From: UBA4660 sp002405435
GTDB lineage: Bacteria > Bacteroidota > Bacteroidia > Flavobacteriales_D > Sanyastnellaceae
Length of the DNA stretch: 64,000 bases
Assembly (NCBI GenBank): GCA_036747335.1
Contig: DAIOCL010000003.1
Span: forward strand, 16,864 to 80,863
Direction: 5' to 3'
The notes under the pieces were generated by a model. It was not told the DNA's origin. It did not search any database and saw nothing but the letters and a program-made list of their open reading frames with translations. A program made the translations under genes and the position numbers. Shown one piece after another: positions 33,124 to 40,788 of the stretch (position 1 is its first letter; every line of letters starts with the position of its first letter).

Positions 33124-34110
33124 CGCCGCCTCTTCAATGGCTTCTTCAATCGGCGCAAAGGCAAGGCCGGTAGCGCGTTGAATTTTTGTATTGTCGTAGG
33201 AGACCTGCAGTCCGGTGTTGAATACAGACTCTGCGGTGATGTCGGCTTTCTTGCCGGTAAAGACTTCCCGGAGCCAGTGGCCGGCGATAGCCAGGTGCAG
33301 CAACCATCCGGGCGCATGGCGTTGCGGAGCGCGCCGCTCCAGTGCATGGCAGATGAGACGGCACAGCGTAGCGTAAGACAAGTTGGCTCCCACACAGGTA
33401 TAGCGCTCACCGGTTTGGGCGCCTGATAGCAGCGCGATGGAAAACCGAGCAAGGTCTGACGCGCCGGTAAACCCCGATTGTCCTTCGCTGTAGAAAGGCA
33501 GCCCCCTGTCGAGCAGCGTCACCAGGGCATTGCTGCTTCGGCCCGGCTCGCCGGCACCCAGCACCACCCCCGGATTGACAACAAAGGCATTGAGCCCCTC
33601 CTCTATCGCCCGGAAGACCTCCATTTCGGCCAGGTGTTTAGACAGCGCATAATGCGTGTGTGGAAGTGCGCTGCGCCAGGGGTCTGACTCGCGCACCACG
33701 TCGCCGCTGGCAGGGCGTCCCAGTGCTGCAATCGAGCTCACATGGGCAAACCGCGTTACCCCGAGTTGCGAAGCCACTTCCAATGCGCAGGTGGTACCCG
33801 CTACATTCACCCGGTACATCCAGGCCCGGTCTTTACGGTGGTAAGAAACCACGCCGGCCGCGTGCATCACGGTATGGCACCCCGCCATAGCCGTTGCCAG
33901 CGCCTCAGGATCCAGCACATCTCCCTCAGACCAGGCAAGTTGGGCGTAAAGTGCGGATCCCGCGGCCGGGTCGAGATGCAGAAAAATACGCCTAACCCAT
34001 GCGCGCGGCTCATCGCCCCGCACAAGGCAACGTACCGGCATGCCTTGCCTCGCCGCTTCAAAAGCCAAGTGGCTGCCAACCAGGCCCCCGGCACCGGTGA
34101 TCAATATCAT
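33085..34110 (-). CDS. NAD-dependent epimerase / dihydroflavonol reductase-like SDR
   Basis: A 341-residue extended short-chain dehydrogenase. The N-terminal coenzyme motif is ITGAGGLVGSHLAFEAA. Residues VMHAAGVVSYHRKD and VNVAGT lead to the catalytic Ser (VSSIAALG) and the Tyr-x3-Lys pair in THYALSKHLAE. NPGVVLGAGEP and the C-terminal VSYDNTKIQRATGLAF are typical of the dihydroflavonol-4-reductase / cholesterol dehydrogenase-like branch. The substrate is unknown; a lipid-linked or small hydroxylated molecule is possible. Both catalytic residues are intact. It converges on the DUF4296 gene with a 39-base overlap and diverges from trhO. Confidence 0.9.
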   Translation of the reverse strand: MILITGAGGLVGSHLAFEAARQGMPVRCLVRGDEPRAWVRRIFLHLDPAAGSALYAQLAWSEGDVLDPEALATAMAGCHTVMHAAGVVSYHRKDRAWMYRVNVAGTTCALEVASQLGVTRFAHVSSIAALGRPASGDVVRESDPWRSALPHTHYALSKHLAEMEVFRAIEEGLNAFVVNPGVVLGAGEPGRSSNALVTLLDRGLPFYSEGQSGFTGASDLARFSIALLSGAQTGERYTCVGANLSYATLCRLICHALERRAPQRHAPGWLLHLAIAGHWLREVFTGKKADITAESVFNTGLQVSYDNTKIQRATGLAFAPIEEAIEEAALFHRRVARGLLQ

Positions 34111-34188
34111 GACGGCGAAAGTACCCTCATTCTACCCACATGCGGCAGCGCAGGTGCGTGAGATGAAAAAGAAACGGCCCGGGGAAAT

Positions 34189-34196
34189 TACCTTTG
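34189..34196 (+). promoter_or_regulatory. Candidate -7 element TACCTTTG for trhO
   Basis: TACCTTTG fits TAnnTTTG and ends 31 bases before the trhO ATG, in the 117-base divergent spacer. A -33 TTG is not evident. Confidence 0.35.
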
Positions 34197-34227
34197 TCCA
34201 GCGCCAGGAAGGAAGCCGCAACCCAAG

Positions 34228-35283
34228 ATGAAAAAGCTGTACAACACGGTAGACAAGCGCATACTGAAAGAGCAGATCGCACAGAGCGCGGTGAAGCGCA
34301 CCACCCTGTCGTTCTATAAATACTGGCCCATCCGACAGCCGGCTTTCTTCCGAGATTACCTCTACGAACACTGGAGTGAGCTTGGCGTGTTGGGCAGAAT
34401 TTATGTGTCTGCCGAAGGAATCAACGCCCAACTCAGTGTGCCCGATGAAAACTTCGACCGCTTCAGGGAAGACCTTTTTTCCGTTTCCTTTCTCGACGGT
34501 GTCCGGCTCAACATCGCGGTCAGGCAAGACAACCGCGCTTTCTTCAAACTGATTATAAAAGTCAGGCGCAAGATTGTAGCAGACGGCATTGACGACCCCT
34601 CCTTCAATCCGGCTAACACCGGTGTTCACCTGAGCGCAGAAAAGTTCAATGAGCTGGCCACGCGTGAAGGCACCATTCTCATTGACATGCGCAACCATTA
34701 CGAAAGTGAGGTAGGCCATTTTAAGGGAGCCGTCTGTCCCGATGCCGACACGTTCCGCGACGAAATTGCAATGGTGGAAAAGATGCTGGAGGGCAAAGAG
34801 AACAACAACATCGTTATGTACTGTACGGGTGGAATCCGATGTGAAAAGGCCTCGGCCTATCTCAAGCACAAGGGTTTTCCACACGTACACCAGTTGGAGG
34901 GGGGCATCATCAAGTACGCCCGTGACGTGAGGGAGGCGGGACTGGAAAACCTGTTCGTCGGGGTGAATTTTGTATTTGATGAAAGGTTGGCTGAGCGGAT
35001 CTCAGCCGACGTCATTGCGCGCTGTCATCAGTGCGGAAACCCCTATGACCAGCACAAAAACTGCAAAAACGAGGCTTGCCACCTCTTGTTTATCCAGTGC
35101 CCGGCTTGCGCTCAAGCCTTCGAAGACTGCTGCTCAGCGGATTGCCGGCACACCGCAAGCCTGCCGGAAGAGGCGCAGCGTGCCTTGCGTCGGGAAAAAC
35201 GAACCCCGCGCAACATCTACCGCAAGGGGCGCAGCGAAAACCTGAAATACAAACCTGCAATGCCCGGGGAAAACCAACCCTGA
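34228..35283 (+). CDS. trhO: tRNA U34 hydroxylase, rhodanese type
   Basis: TrhO (YceA) makes 5-hydroxyuridine at the wobble position of certain tRNAs using molecular oxygen. The 351-residue product has the N-terminal acylphosphatase-like domain (TLSFYKYWPI and RIYVSAEGINAQLSVP) and a rhodanese domain (about 130-230). The catalytic loop is MYCTGGIRCEKASAYL with Cys199 and the second Cys at 205. A cysteine-rich tail follows (CHQCGNPYDQHKNCKNEACHLLFIQCPAC), probably binding zinc, as in most family members. It is monocistronic or read with the next gene 27 bases downstream. Confidence 0.93.
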   Translation: MKKLYNTVDKRILKEQIAQSAVKRTTLSFYKYWPIRQPAFFRDYLYEHWSELGVLGRIYVSAEGINAQLSVPDENFDRFREDLFSVSFLDGVRLNIAVRQDNRAFFKLIIKVRRKIVADGIDDPSFNPANTGVHLSAEKFNELATREGTILIDMRNHYESEVGHFKGAVCPDADTFRDEIAMVEKMLEGKENNNIVMYCTGGIRCEKASAYLKHKGFPHVHQLEGGIIKYARDVREAGLENLFVGVNFVFDERLAERISADVIARCHQCGNPYDQHKNCKNEACHLLFIQCPACAQAFEDCCSADCRHTASLPEEAQRALRREKRTPRNIYRKGRSENLKYKPAMPGENQP

Positions 35284-35295
35284 GGCGGCACTGCG

Positions 35296-35303
35296 TAATT
35301 TCG
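35296..35303 (+). promoter_or_regulatory. Candidate -7 element TAATTTCG for the E1 gene
   Basis: TAATTTCG fits TAnnTTYG and ends seven bases before the ATG at 35311, which would give a message with almost no leader. No clear -33 element. Confidence 0.25.
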
Positions 35304-35310
35304 CAGCGAC

Positions 35311-37719
35311 ATGGTGTACACATCCCAAACCCCCGAATCTGACCTCACCGAAGAAAAACTCCGGCTACAGCTGGTTGAAGACTACCGCCTGGCCTGTGTG
35401 TCAAGGGAGATGTCGCTCCTGGGCAGGAAGGAAGTGCTTACAGGAAAAGCCAAGTTCGGCATATTCGGAGACGGAAAGGAAGTGGCGCAGCTTGCCATGG
35501 CCAGGCATTTCAGGCCCGGAGACTGGCGCAGCGGATATTACCGCGACCAGACCTTTATGATGTGTATCGGCGCCCTGACGGTCAGGCAGTATTTCGCAGC
35601 ACTGTATGCGGATACTGATACCGGACGCGAACCCGCGAGCGGAGGCAGGCAGATGGGAGGGCACTATGCCACGCGGTTTCTCAATGATGACTTTTCCTGG
35701 AAAAATGTATCGGAAATAAAAAATTCATCCGGAGATATTTCCCCTACCGCCGGGCAAATGCCGAGGCTGCTCGGACTGGCTCTGGCCAGCAAGGTATACC
35801 GCCAGAATCCGCTGCTCAGCGATTGGACCAGTTTCAGCCGGCAGGGGAATGAAGTAGCATTCGGTACCATCGGCGACGCCAGCACTTCAGAAGGACTGTT
35901 TTGGGAAACGATGAATGCCGCCGCGGTGATGGGGGTCCCGCTCTGCATGAGTGTGTGGGATGACGGCTGGGGCATTTCTGTGCCCAAAAAGTTTCAGACC
36001 GTCAAGGAGAGCATCAGCGAAGCGTTGTCGGGATTTGAAAAAACCGCAGGGGGCAACGGAATAAAAATTTTCCGGGCGAAAGGCTGGAACTACCCAGCGT
36101 TGCTGGTGACCTATGACAAGGCCGTGGCCTATTCCAGGGAGCATCATGTGCCCACCCTGGTGCACGTCGAAGAAATCACCCAGCCACAGGGTCACAGCAC
36201 CAGTGGCTCGCATGAACGATACAAGTCGAAAGAGCTGCTGCGCTGGTATGAAGAGTATGACTGCCTGGTGCAGTTGCGCGCATTTATCGCCATGGAGGGT
36301 GCGGCCACCGAAAAAGAGCTGGATGATATCAGGGAGGAGGCGCGTCAGCATGTGCGGGCGGAGCAGAAGGCAGCCTGGAGTGAATTCAGGGCAGCCATAG
36401 ATGCCGATAAGGTCCAGGCGGTGAACCTGATTGCGCGCCTGGCGAAGGATGGCGAACGCGCTGATGTCGCGCAACTCGCGGAAGCGCTCGACAAAACAGC
36501 CGATTGTATTCGCAAAGACATTGTGTCTGCGGCTGCGCGCGCCCTCGCGCTTACGCGCGGTTTCCAGGCGCCCGGGCGCGCAGCGCTGCAGGAGTGGCTT
36601 AACGGGCTTCGCCGGCAATGTGAGCGGCGCTATTCGGGTCTGCTCTACAGCGAGTCTCCCTGGAGGGCCTCGCAGGTGCAGGAGATAAAACCCGCATACC
36701 CACCCGACGCAGAAGCTGTTGACGGACGTATCATACTGCGCGACAACTGGGACTACCAGCTCAAGCACCGCCCCGAGCTTATGATATTCGGAGAAGACGT
36801 GGGGAAGATCGGCGGCGTCAACCAGACGTGCGAAGGGCTTCAGGACAAGTACGGCGAACTCCGTGTCGGTGATACCGGTATCCGGGAAGCCACTATTGTC
36901 GGGCAGGGGATTGGCATGGCGATGCGCGGACTTCGTCCGGTAGCCGAAATCCAATACCTCGACTACATCTATTATGCCCTGCAGATTATGCGAGACGACC
37001 TGAGCAGCGTGCTTTACAGGACGGCAGGCGGTCAAAAGGCGCCCCTTATTATCTCTACCCGGGGACACCGGCTGGAAGGTGTCTGGCATGCCGGCAGCCC
37101 CATGGGTGCCATCATCAACAGTGTGCGGGGTATGCTGGTCTGCGTTCCGCGCAATATGACGCAGGCAGCAGGCATGTACAATACCCTGCTGCAAAGTGAT
37201 GAGCCCGCGCTGGTGGTCGAATGCCTCAATGGCTATCGCTCCAAAGAGCCGAAGCCCTCTAACCTGGGCGAGTTCACCATTCCTGTTGGCGTGGCGGAAG
37301 TGGTGCGTGAAGGAACCGATATCACCATCCTTTCGTATGGTTCCACATTTAACCTTTGCCAGTCGGCAGCCACGTTGCTGGCCGAAGCGGGCATTGCCGC
37401 AGAACTGGTCGATGCGCGTTGTCTGTTGCCGTTTGATACTACGGGGGTATGTGGCGCGTCGGTGAGGAAAACCGGCCGGTTGCTGGTGGTCGACGAAGAT
37501 GTGCCCGGCGGCGCCAGCGCCTACATGCTCGAGCGATTATTCGCGGAGCAGGACCTTTATCATTTGCTTGACAGCCCTCCCGTTACCCTCAGTGCAAAAC
37601 CACATTTACCGGCTTACGGCACCGATGGCGACTATTTTTCCAAGCCTTCGGTGGAAGACATTGTGGATGCCGTTTGGAATATCATGGCAGAAGCAGACCC
37701 GCGCCGCTTCGCCACCTGA
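35311..37719 (+). CDS. 2-oxoacid dehydrogenase E1 component, alpha and beta subunits fused
   Basis: An 802-residue thiamine-diphosphate enzyme that decarboxylates a 2-oxoacid (branched-chain or pyruvate type) and passes the acyl group to an E2 lipoyl enzyme. The alpha half (about 15-350) has a TPP-binding stretch beginning GTIGDASTSEGLFWETMNAAAV and ending WDDGWGISVP. A helical linker of about 100 residues follows. The beta half (about 470-800) has IFGEDVGKIGGVNQ, DTGIREATIVGQGIGMAMRGLRPVAEIQ, ISTRGHRLEG, and the C-terminal DARCLLPFDT and VDEDVPGGASAYM. Fused E1 proteins of this size are widespread in Bacteroidota. E2 and E3 genes are absent from the window. The DDG in place of the classical NN pair in the TPP motif is normal for this subgroup. 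Confidence 0.93.
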   Translation: MVYTSQTPESDLTEEKLRLQLVEDYRLACVSREMSLLGRKEVLTGKAKFGIFGDGKEVAQLAMARHFRPGDWRSGYYRDQTFMMCIGALTVRQYFAALYADTDTGREPASGGRQMGGHYATRFLNDDFSWKNVSEIKNSSGDISPTAGQMPRLLGLALASKVYRQNPLLSDWTSFSRQGNEVAFGTIGDASTSEGLFWETMNAAAVMGVPLCMSVWDDGWGISVPKKFQTVKESISEALSGFEKTAGGNGIKIFRAKGWNYPALLVTYDKAVAYSREHHVPTLVHVEEITQPQGHSTSGSHERYKSKELLRWYEEYDCLVQLRAFIAMEGAATEKELDDIREEARQHVRAEQKAAWSEFRAAIDADKVQAVNLIARLAKDGERADVAQLAEALDKTADCIRKDIVSAAARALALTRGFQAPGRAALQEWLNGLRRQCERRYSGLLYSESPWRASQVQEIKPAYPPDAEAVDGRIILRDNWDYQLKHRPELMIFGEDVGKIGGVNQTCEGLQDKYGELRVGDTGIREATIVGQGIGMAMRGLRPVAEIQYLDYIYYALQIMRDDLSSVLYRTAGGQKAPLIISTRGHRLEGVWHAGSPMGAIINSVRGMLVCVPRNMTQAAGMYNTLLQSDEPALVVECLNGYRSKEPKPSNLGEFTIPVGVAEVVREGTDITILSYGSTFNLCQSAATLLAEAGIAAELVDARCLLPFDTTGVCGASVRKTGRLLVVDEDVPGGASAYMLERLFAEQDLYHLLDSPPVTLSAKPHLPAYGTDGDYFSKPSVEDIVDAVWNIMAEADPRRFAT

Positions 37720-37725
37720 ATCAAC

Positions 37726-37745
37726 CCGCGCCCGGCTGGGCGCGG
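37726..37745 (+). terminator. Perfect eight-base-pair GC hairpin after the E1 gene
   Basis: CCGCGCCC (37726-37733) and GGGCGCGG (37738-37745) pair exactly around a four-base loop. The hairpin starts a few bases past the E1 stop. Only a short T run follows, so it may be a weak or Rho-assisted terminator. Confidence 0.45.
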
Positions 37746-37776
37746 CAGATTTCCCGCTGTGCGGAGGCATTCTCAC

Positions 37777-37784
37777 TATTTTCG
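37777..37784 (+). promoter_or_regulatory. Candidate -7 element TATTTTCG for the TonB receptor gene
   Basis: TATTTTCG fits TAnnTTYG and ends 25 bases before the ATG at 37810, between the E1 hairpin and the receptor gene. Confidence 0.35.
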
Positions 37785-37809
37785 CCCTAGCACCGCAGGG
37801 TGTCCGCCT

Positions 37810-40680
37810 ATGAAAGTATGGATAGCAGGCATGGCGTTTTTGGCGTTCATGACTTCAAGCGCCAGCGCTCAACACATCAGGGGAAAGGTCATTGACAGTG
37901 ACAATGGAGAACCATTGTTCGCAGCATCTGTCGTGGAAAAAGGCACAGGAAATGGCGCGACTACCGACTTTGAAGGCGAGTTTTCACTGGTCGTGAACCA
38001 CCTGCCCGCCACCCTGGTCGTGCAGTACCTGGGTTATGCCACGCAGGAGGTAATGGTGCAGCAGGCATCGGGCCGAATCACAGTCAGAATGAAGGCGGAA
38101 GACACCGAGATTGGCGGGGTAACCGTTACCGGAGAACGCATTACCGAAAAGCAAAAAAAATCGCCGCTGACCGTAGAGAGCATGGACCTGCTGGCCATTA
38201 AGGAGTGTCCAACAGGCAACTTCTATGAAGGACTGGGAAACCTCAAGGGGGTTGACCTCACGACAGCGAGTCTGGGCTTCAGGATCATCAATACACGCGG
38301 GTTCAACTCAACGTCTCCCGTCAGGTCACTGCAGGTTATTGACGGGATCGACAACCAGAGCCCGGGCCTCAACTTTTCGCTGGGTAATTTTCTCGGCGCC
38401 TGCGATCCCGATGTGAAATCCTGCGACATCATTGCCGGAGCCAGCAGCGCTTTCTATGGACCGGGCGCATTCAACGGGGTAATCAGCATGGAGACAAAAT
38501 CACCCTTTGTATTCCCCGGATTCTCCTACAACGTCAAGATGGGTGAGCGCCGACTGTTTGAGCAGGGCTTCCGTTTTGCTGAGGTGCTGCGCAATAGAGA
38601 CGGACACGATGCGGTGGGTTATAAGGTAAACTTTTTCCTCATGCGCGCCTACGACTGGGAGGCAACCAACTATGGGCCGGTCTATGACGGGGAGTCTGAC
38701 GCCAGTAATCCGGGCCGATTTGATGCGGTGAACATATACGGGGATGAGTATTTCGCGGCCAACGACTACCGCACCGCTGCACCCTGGGGCAATTACCGCG
38801 GACTCGAGCTTTTTCACCGCACGGGCTACCGCGAGTCTGACCTGGTTGACTACAACACCCGGAACCTGAAGGCCAATGCCGCGGCACATATTCGGCTCAA
38901 CCCCGAAAAGACATTTGAAAGTCCGGAACTGGTAATCGCGTGTAACCTGGGAAACGGTAACACGGTATTTCAGGGAGACAACCGCTTCGCGCTGCGCGAT
39001 ATATCCTTTGTTCAGCAAAAGGTGGAGCTGCGTAAAAAAGACGATTGGTTTATCCGCGCCTACCGCACCGCTGAGGATGCAGGAAGAAGCTACGACCCCT
39101 ATGCCACGGCGCTTCGGCTGCTGAATGCGGCTCGCAGCAACGAGGACTGGGCGCAGGTGTATGTCAAATACTGGAATGACAGCATCAAAGACCGGCTTGA
39201 CGACGCGGGCTATCCGCTGCTTGAACAGAACCCTGACTGGCAACCGGGCGATCCACTCGAAACATATTTCCTGCCCTACAGTTATGAAAACCTCGACGCA
39301 TGGCTCGATGACAATGCCGACTCCCTTTCGTATTGGCACGACCAGGTAGCGCAGTGGACCAACAGTGGCAACGCGAATATCCCCGGCATCCCGCAAACCG
39401 GCTATTTTGAGCCGGGAAGCTCCGCGTTTCAGCAAAACTTTAATCGCCTGATCAGTGCCAGAAACAACGACAGCGAAGAGGGCACTCGTTTTTACGACAA
39501 GAGTAAACTCTACCATGTAGCCGCGGAGAAGGTTTTCAGGCCGCGGTTTGCCGATGAACTGCGGGTTGGCGGGAATATGCGTTGGTATACCCCGCAGAGT
39601 GACGGCACCATTTTCAGTGACTCGCTGATTTGGCGCGTTGACGGCACTGACTCCGTGCGGGTCAGAAACCGCATAGTCAACAGTGAATACGGGATCTACG
39701 CCGGTGTGGAGGAAAAACTGGTGGAAGACAGGCTGATACTCAATGCGACGCTGCGGATGGACAAAAACCAGAATTTTGACCCTGTCTTTACGCCGGCAGC
39801 GAGCGCCGTGTACAGCGTGCATGACGATATATTCCTTCGCTTGTCTTTTTCTTCAGGCGTGAGAAACCCCACCCTTACCGACCAATATCTCTACCTCAAT
39901 GTCGGTCCGGCTATTCTGAGCGGCAATCTCAACGGAGCCGACAGCCTCATCACCTTGGCCAGTTTCTACGATTACCGCTCAACGCTTAACCCCGACACGG
40001 TTAGCTACTTCAACATTGATCCGATACGGCCGGAACAGGCGAGGACCCTTGAGGCCGGAGTCAGGGGAAGTTTTGGAGACAGGCTCTATGCAGACTTCAA
40101 TGCCTATACTACCTGGTACCGCGATTTTATCGGATTTAACATTGGCATAGACGCAACCTTTGACCCGGGAACAGGGCTGCCGGAAGACATACAGGTGTAC
40201 CGCTACTCGGCGAACTCACGGGCGCTGGTGCGGACGAGCGGGCTGGGTGTTGGGCTCAATTATTACCTCGGCGACTACCTTACGCTTTCGGGAAACTACA
40301 ACTGGAACAAGCTGCTGAAAACCGACGAGGATGACCCAATCATTCCCGCCTTCAACACCCCGGAGCACAAGTTTAACCTCGGCCTTACCGGTCGTGGGTA
40401 TGCTGCCGGCAAGCGATCGGGCAATACCCTGGGCTTTGCAGTTTTTTACAAGTGGATACAGGGGTTCCTCTTTGAGGGATCCCCCCAGTTTACCGGTTTT
40501 GTGCCTACCTACGACCTGGTAGACGCCCAGGTGAACCTGACGGTGGACGAAATTGACTGCAACTTTAAGCTGGGGTGTTCCAACCTGCTGAACAACAAAA
40601 GCATACAGACCTTTGGCGGACCAGAAATCGGAAGGCTGGCCTATTTTTCAATCGTCTACGAACTGGCCAATTTGCCCTAA
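37810..40680 (+). CDS. TonB-dependent outer-membrane receptor with carboxypeptidase-like N-terminal domain
   Basis: A 956-residue receptor. The signal peptide is WIAGMAFLAFMTSSASA; the ATG at 37810 is chosen because the longer frame from 37759 has no signal. Residues 22-110 form a CarboxypepD_reg-like domain (IRGKVIDSDNGEPLFAASVV and ATTDFEGEFSLVV). A plug domain follows (about 130-240; IDGIDNQSPGLNFSLGNFLG and ASSAFYGPGAFNGVISMET), then the 22-strand barrel to a terminal strand at IGRLAYFSIVYELANLP. It takes up a large nutrient across the outer membrane using TonB energy. No SusD partner is present, which argues against a classical polysaccharide-utilisation locus. The substrate is unknown. 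Confidence 0.93.
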   Translation: MKVWIAGMAFLAFMTSSASAQHIRGKVIDSDNGEPLFAASVVEKGTGNGATTDFEGEFSLVVNHLPATLVVQYLGYATQEVMVQQASGRITVRMKAEDTEIGGVTVTGERITEKQKKSPLTVESMDLLAIKECPTGNFYEGLGNLKGVDLTTASLGFRIINTRGFNSTSPVRSLQVIDGIDNQSPGLNFSLGNFLGACDPDVKSCDIIAGASSAFYGPGAFNGVISMETKSPFVFPGFSYNVKMGERRLFEQGFRFAEVLRNRDGHDAVGYKVNFFLMRAYDWEATNYGPVYDGESDASNPGRFDAVNIYGDEYFAANDYRTAAPWGNYRGLELFHRTGYRESDLVDYNTRNLKANAAAHIRLNPEKTFESPELVIACNLGNGNTVFQGDNRFALRDISFVQQKVELRKKDDWFIRAYRTAEDAGRSYDPYATALRLLNAARSNEDWAQVYVKYWNDSIKDRLDDAGYPLLEQNPDWQPGDPLETYFLPYSYENLDAWLDDNADSLSYWHDQVAQWTNSGNANIPGIPQTGYFEPGSSAFQQNFNRLISARNNDSEEGTRFYDKSKLYHVAAEKVFRPRFADELRVGGNMRWYTPQSDGTIFSDSLIWRVDGTDSVRVRNRIVNSEYGIYAGVEEKLVEDRLILNATLRMDKNQNFDPVFTPAASAVYSVHDDIFLRLSFSSGVRNPTLTDQYLYLNVGPAILSGNLNGADSLITLASFYDYRSTLNPDTVSYFNIDPIRPEQARTLEAGVRGSFGDRLYADFNAYTTWYRDFIGFNIGIDATFDPGTGLPEDIQVYRYSANSRALVRTSGLGVGLNYYLGDYLTLSGNYNWNKLLKTDEDDPIIPAFNTPEHKFNLGLTGRGYAAGKRSGNTLGFAVFYKWIQGFLFEGSPQFTGFVPTYDLVDAQVNLTVDEIDCNFKLGCSNLLNNKSIQTFGGPEIGRLAYFSIVYELANLP

Positions 40681-40788
40681 ATTTACCTCTTGAAACTTGT
40701 AACGACCGACGACCAACCGCCCATTTGCCGAACCTGGTAAGTGTGCCGTGGGTTATGAGTCACCTATACTAACTCAATACACATTCAG

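Noticed and set aside
35887..37194. A 435-residue minus-strand open frame inside the E1 gene
   Set aside because: Antisense shadow of a gene with well-conserved catalytic motifs; no domain or signal seen.
38500..39822. A 440-residue minus-strand open frame inside the TonB receptor gene
   Set aside because: It is antisense to a clearly coding gene and arises from codon bias in a GC-rich genome; the product has no recognisable domain.
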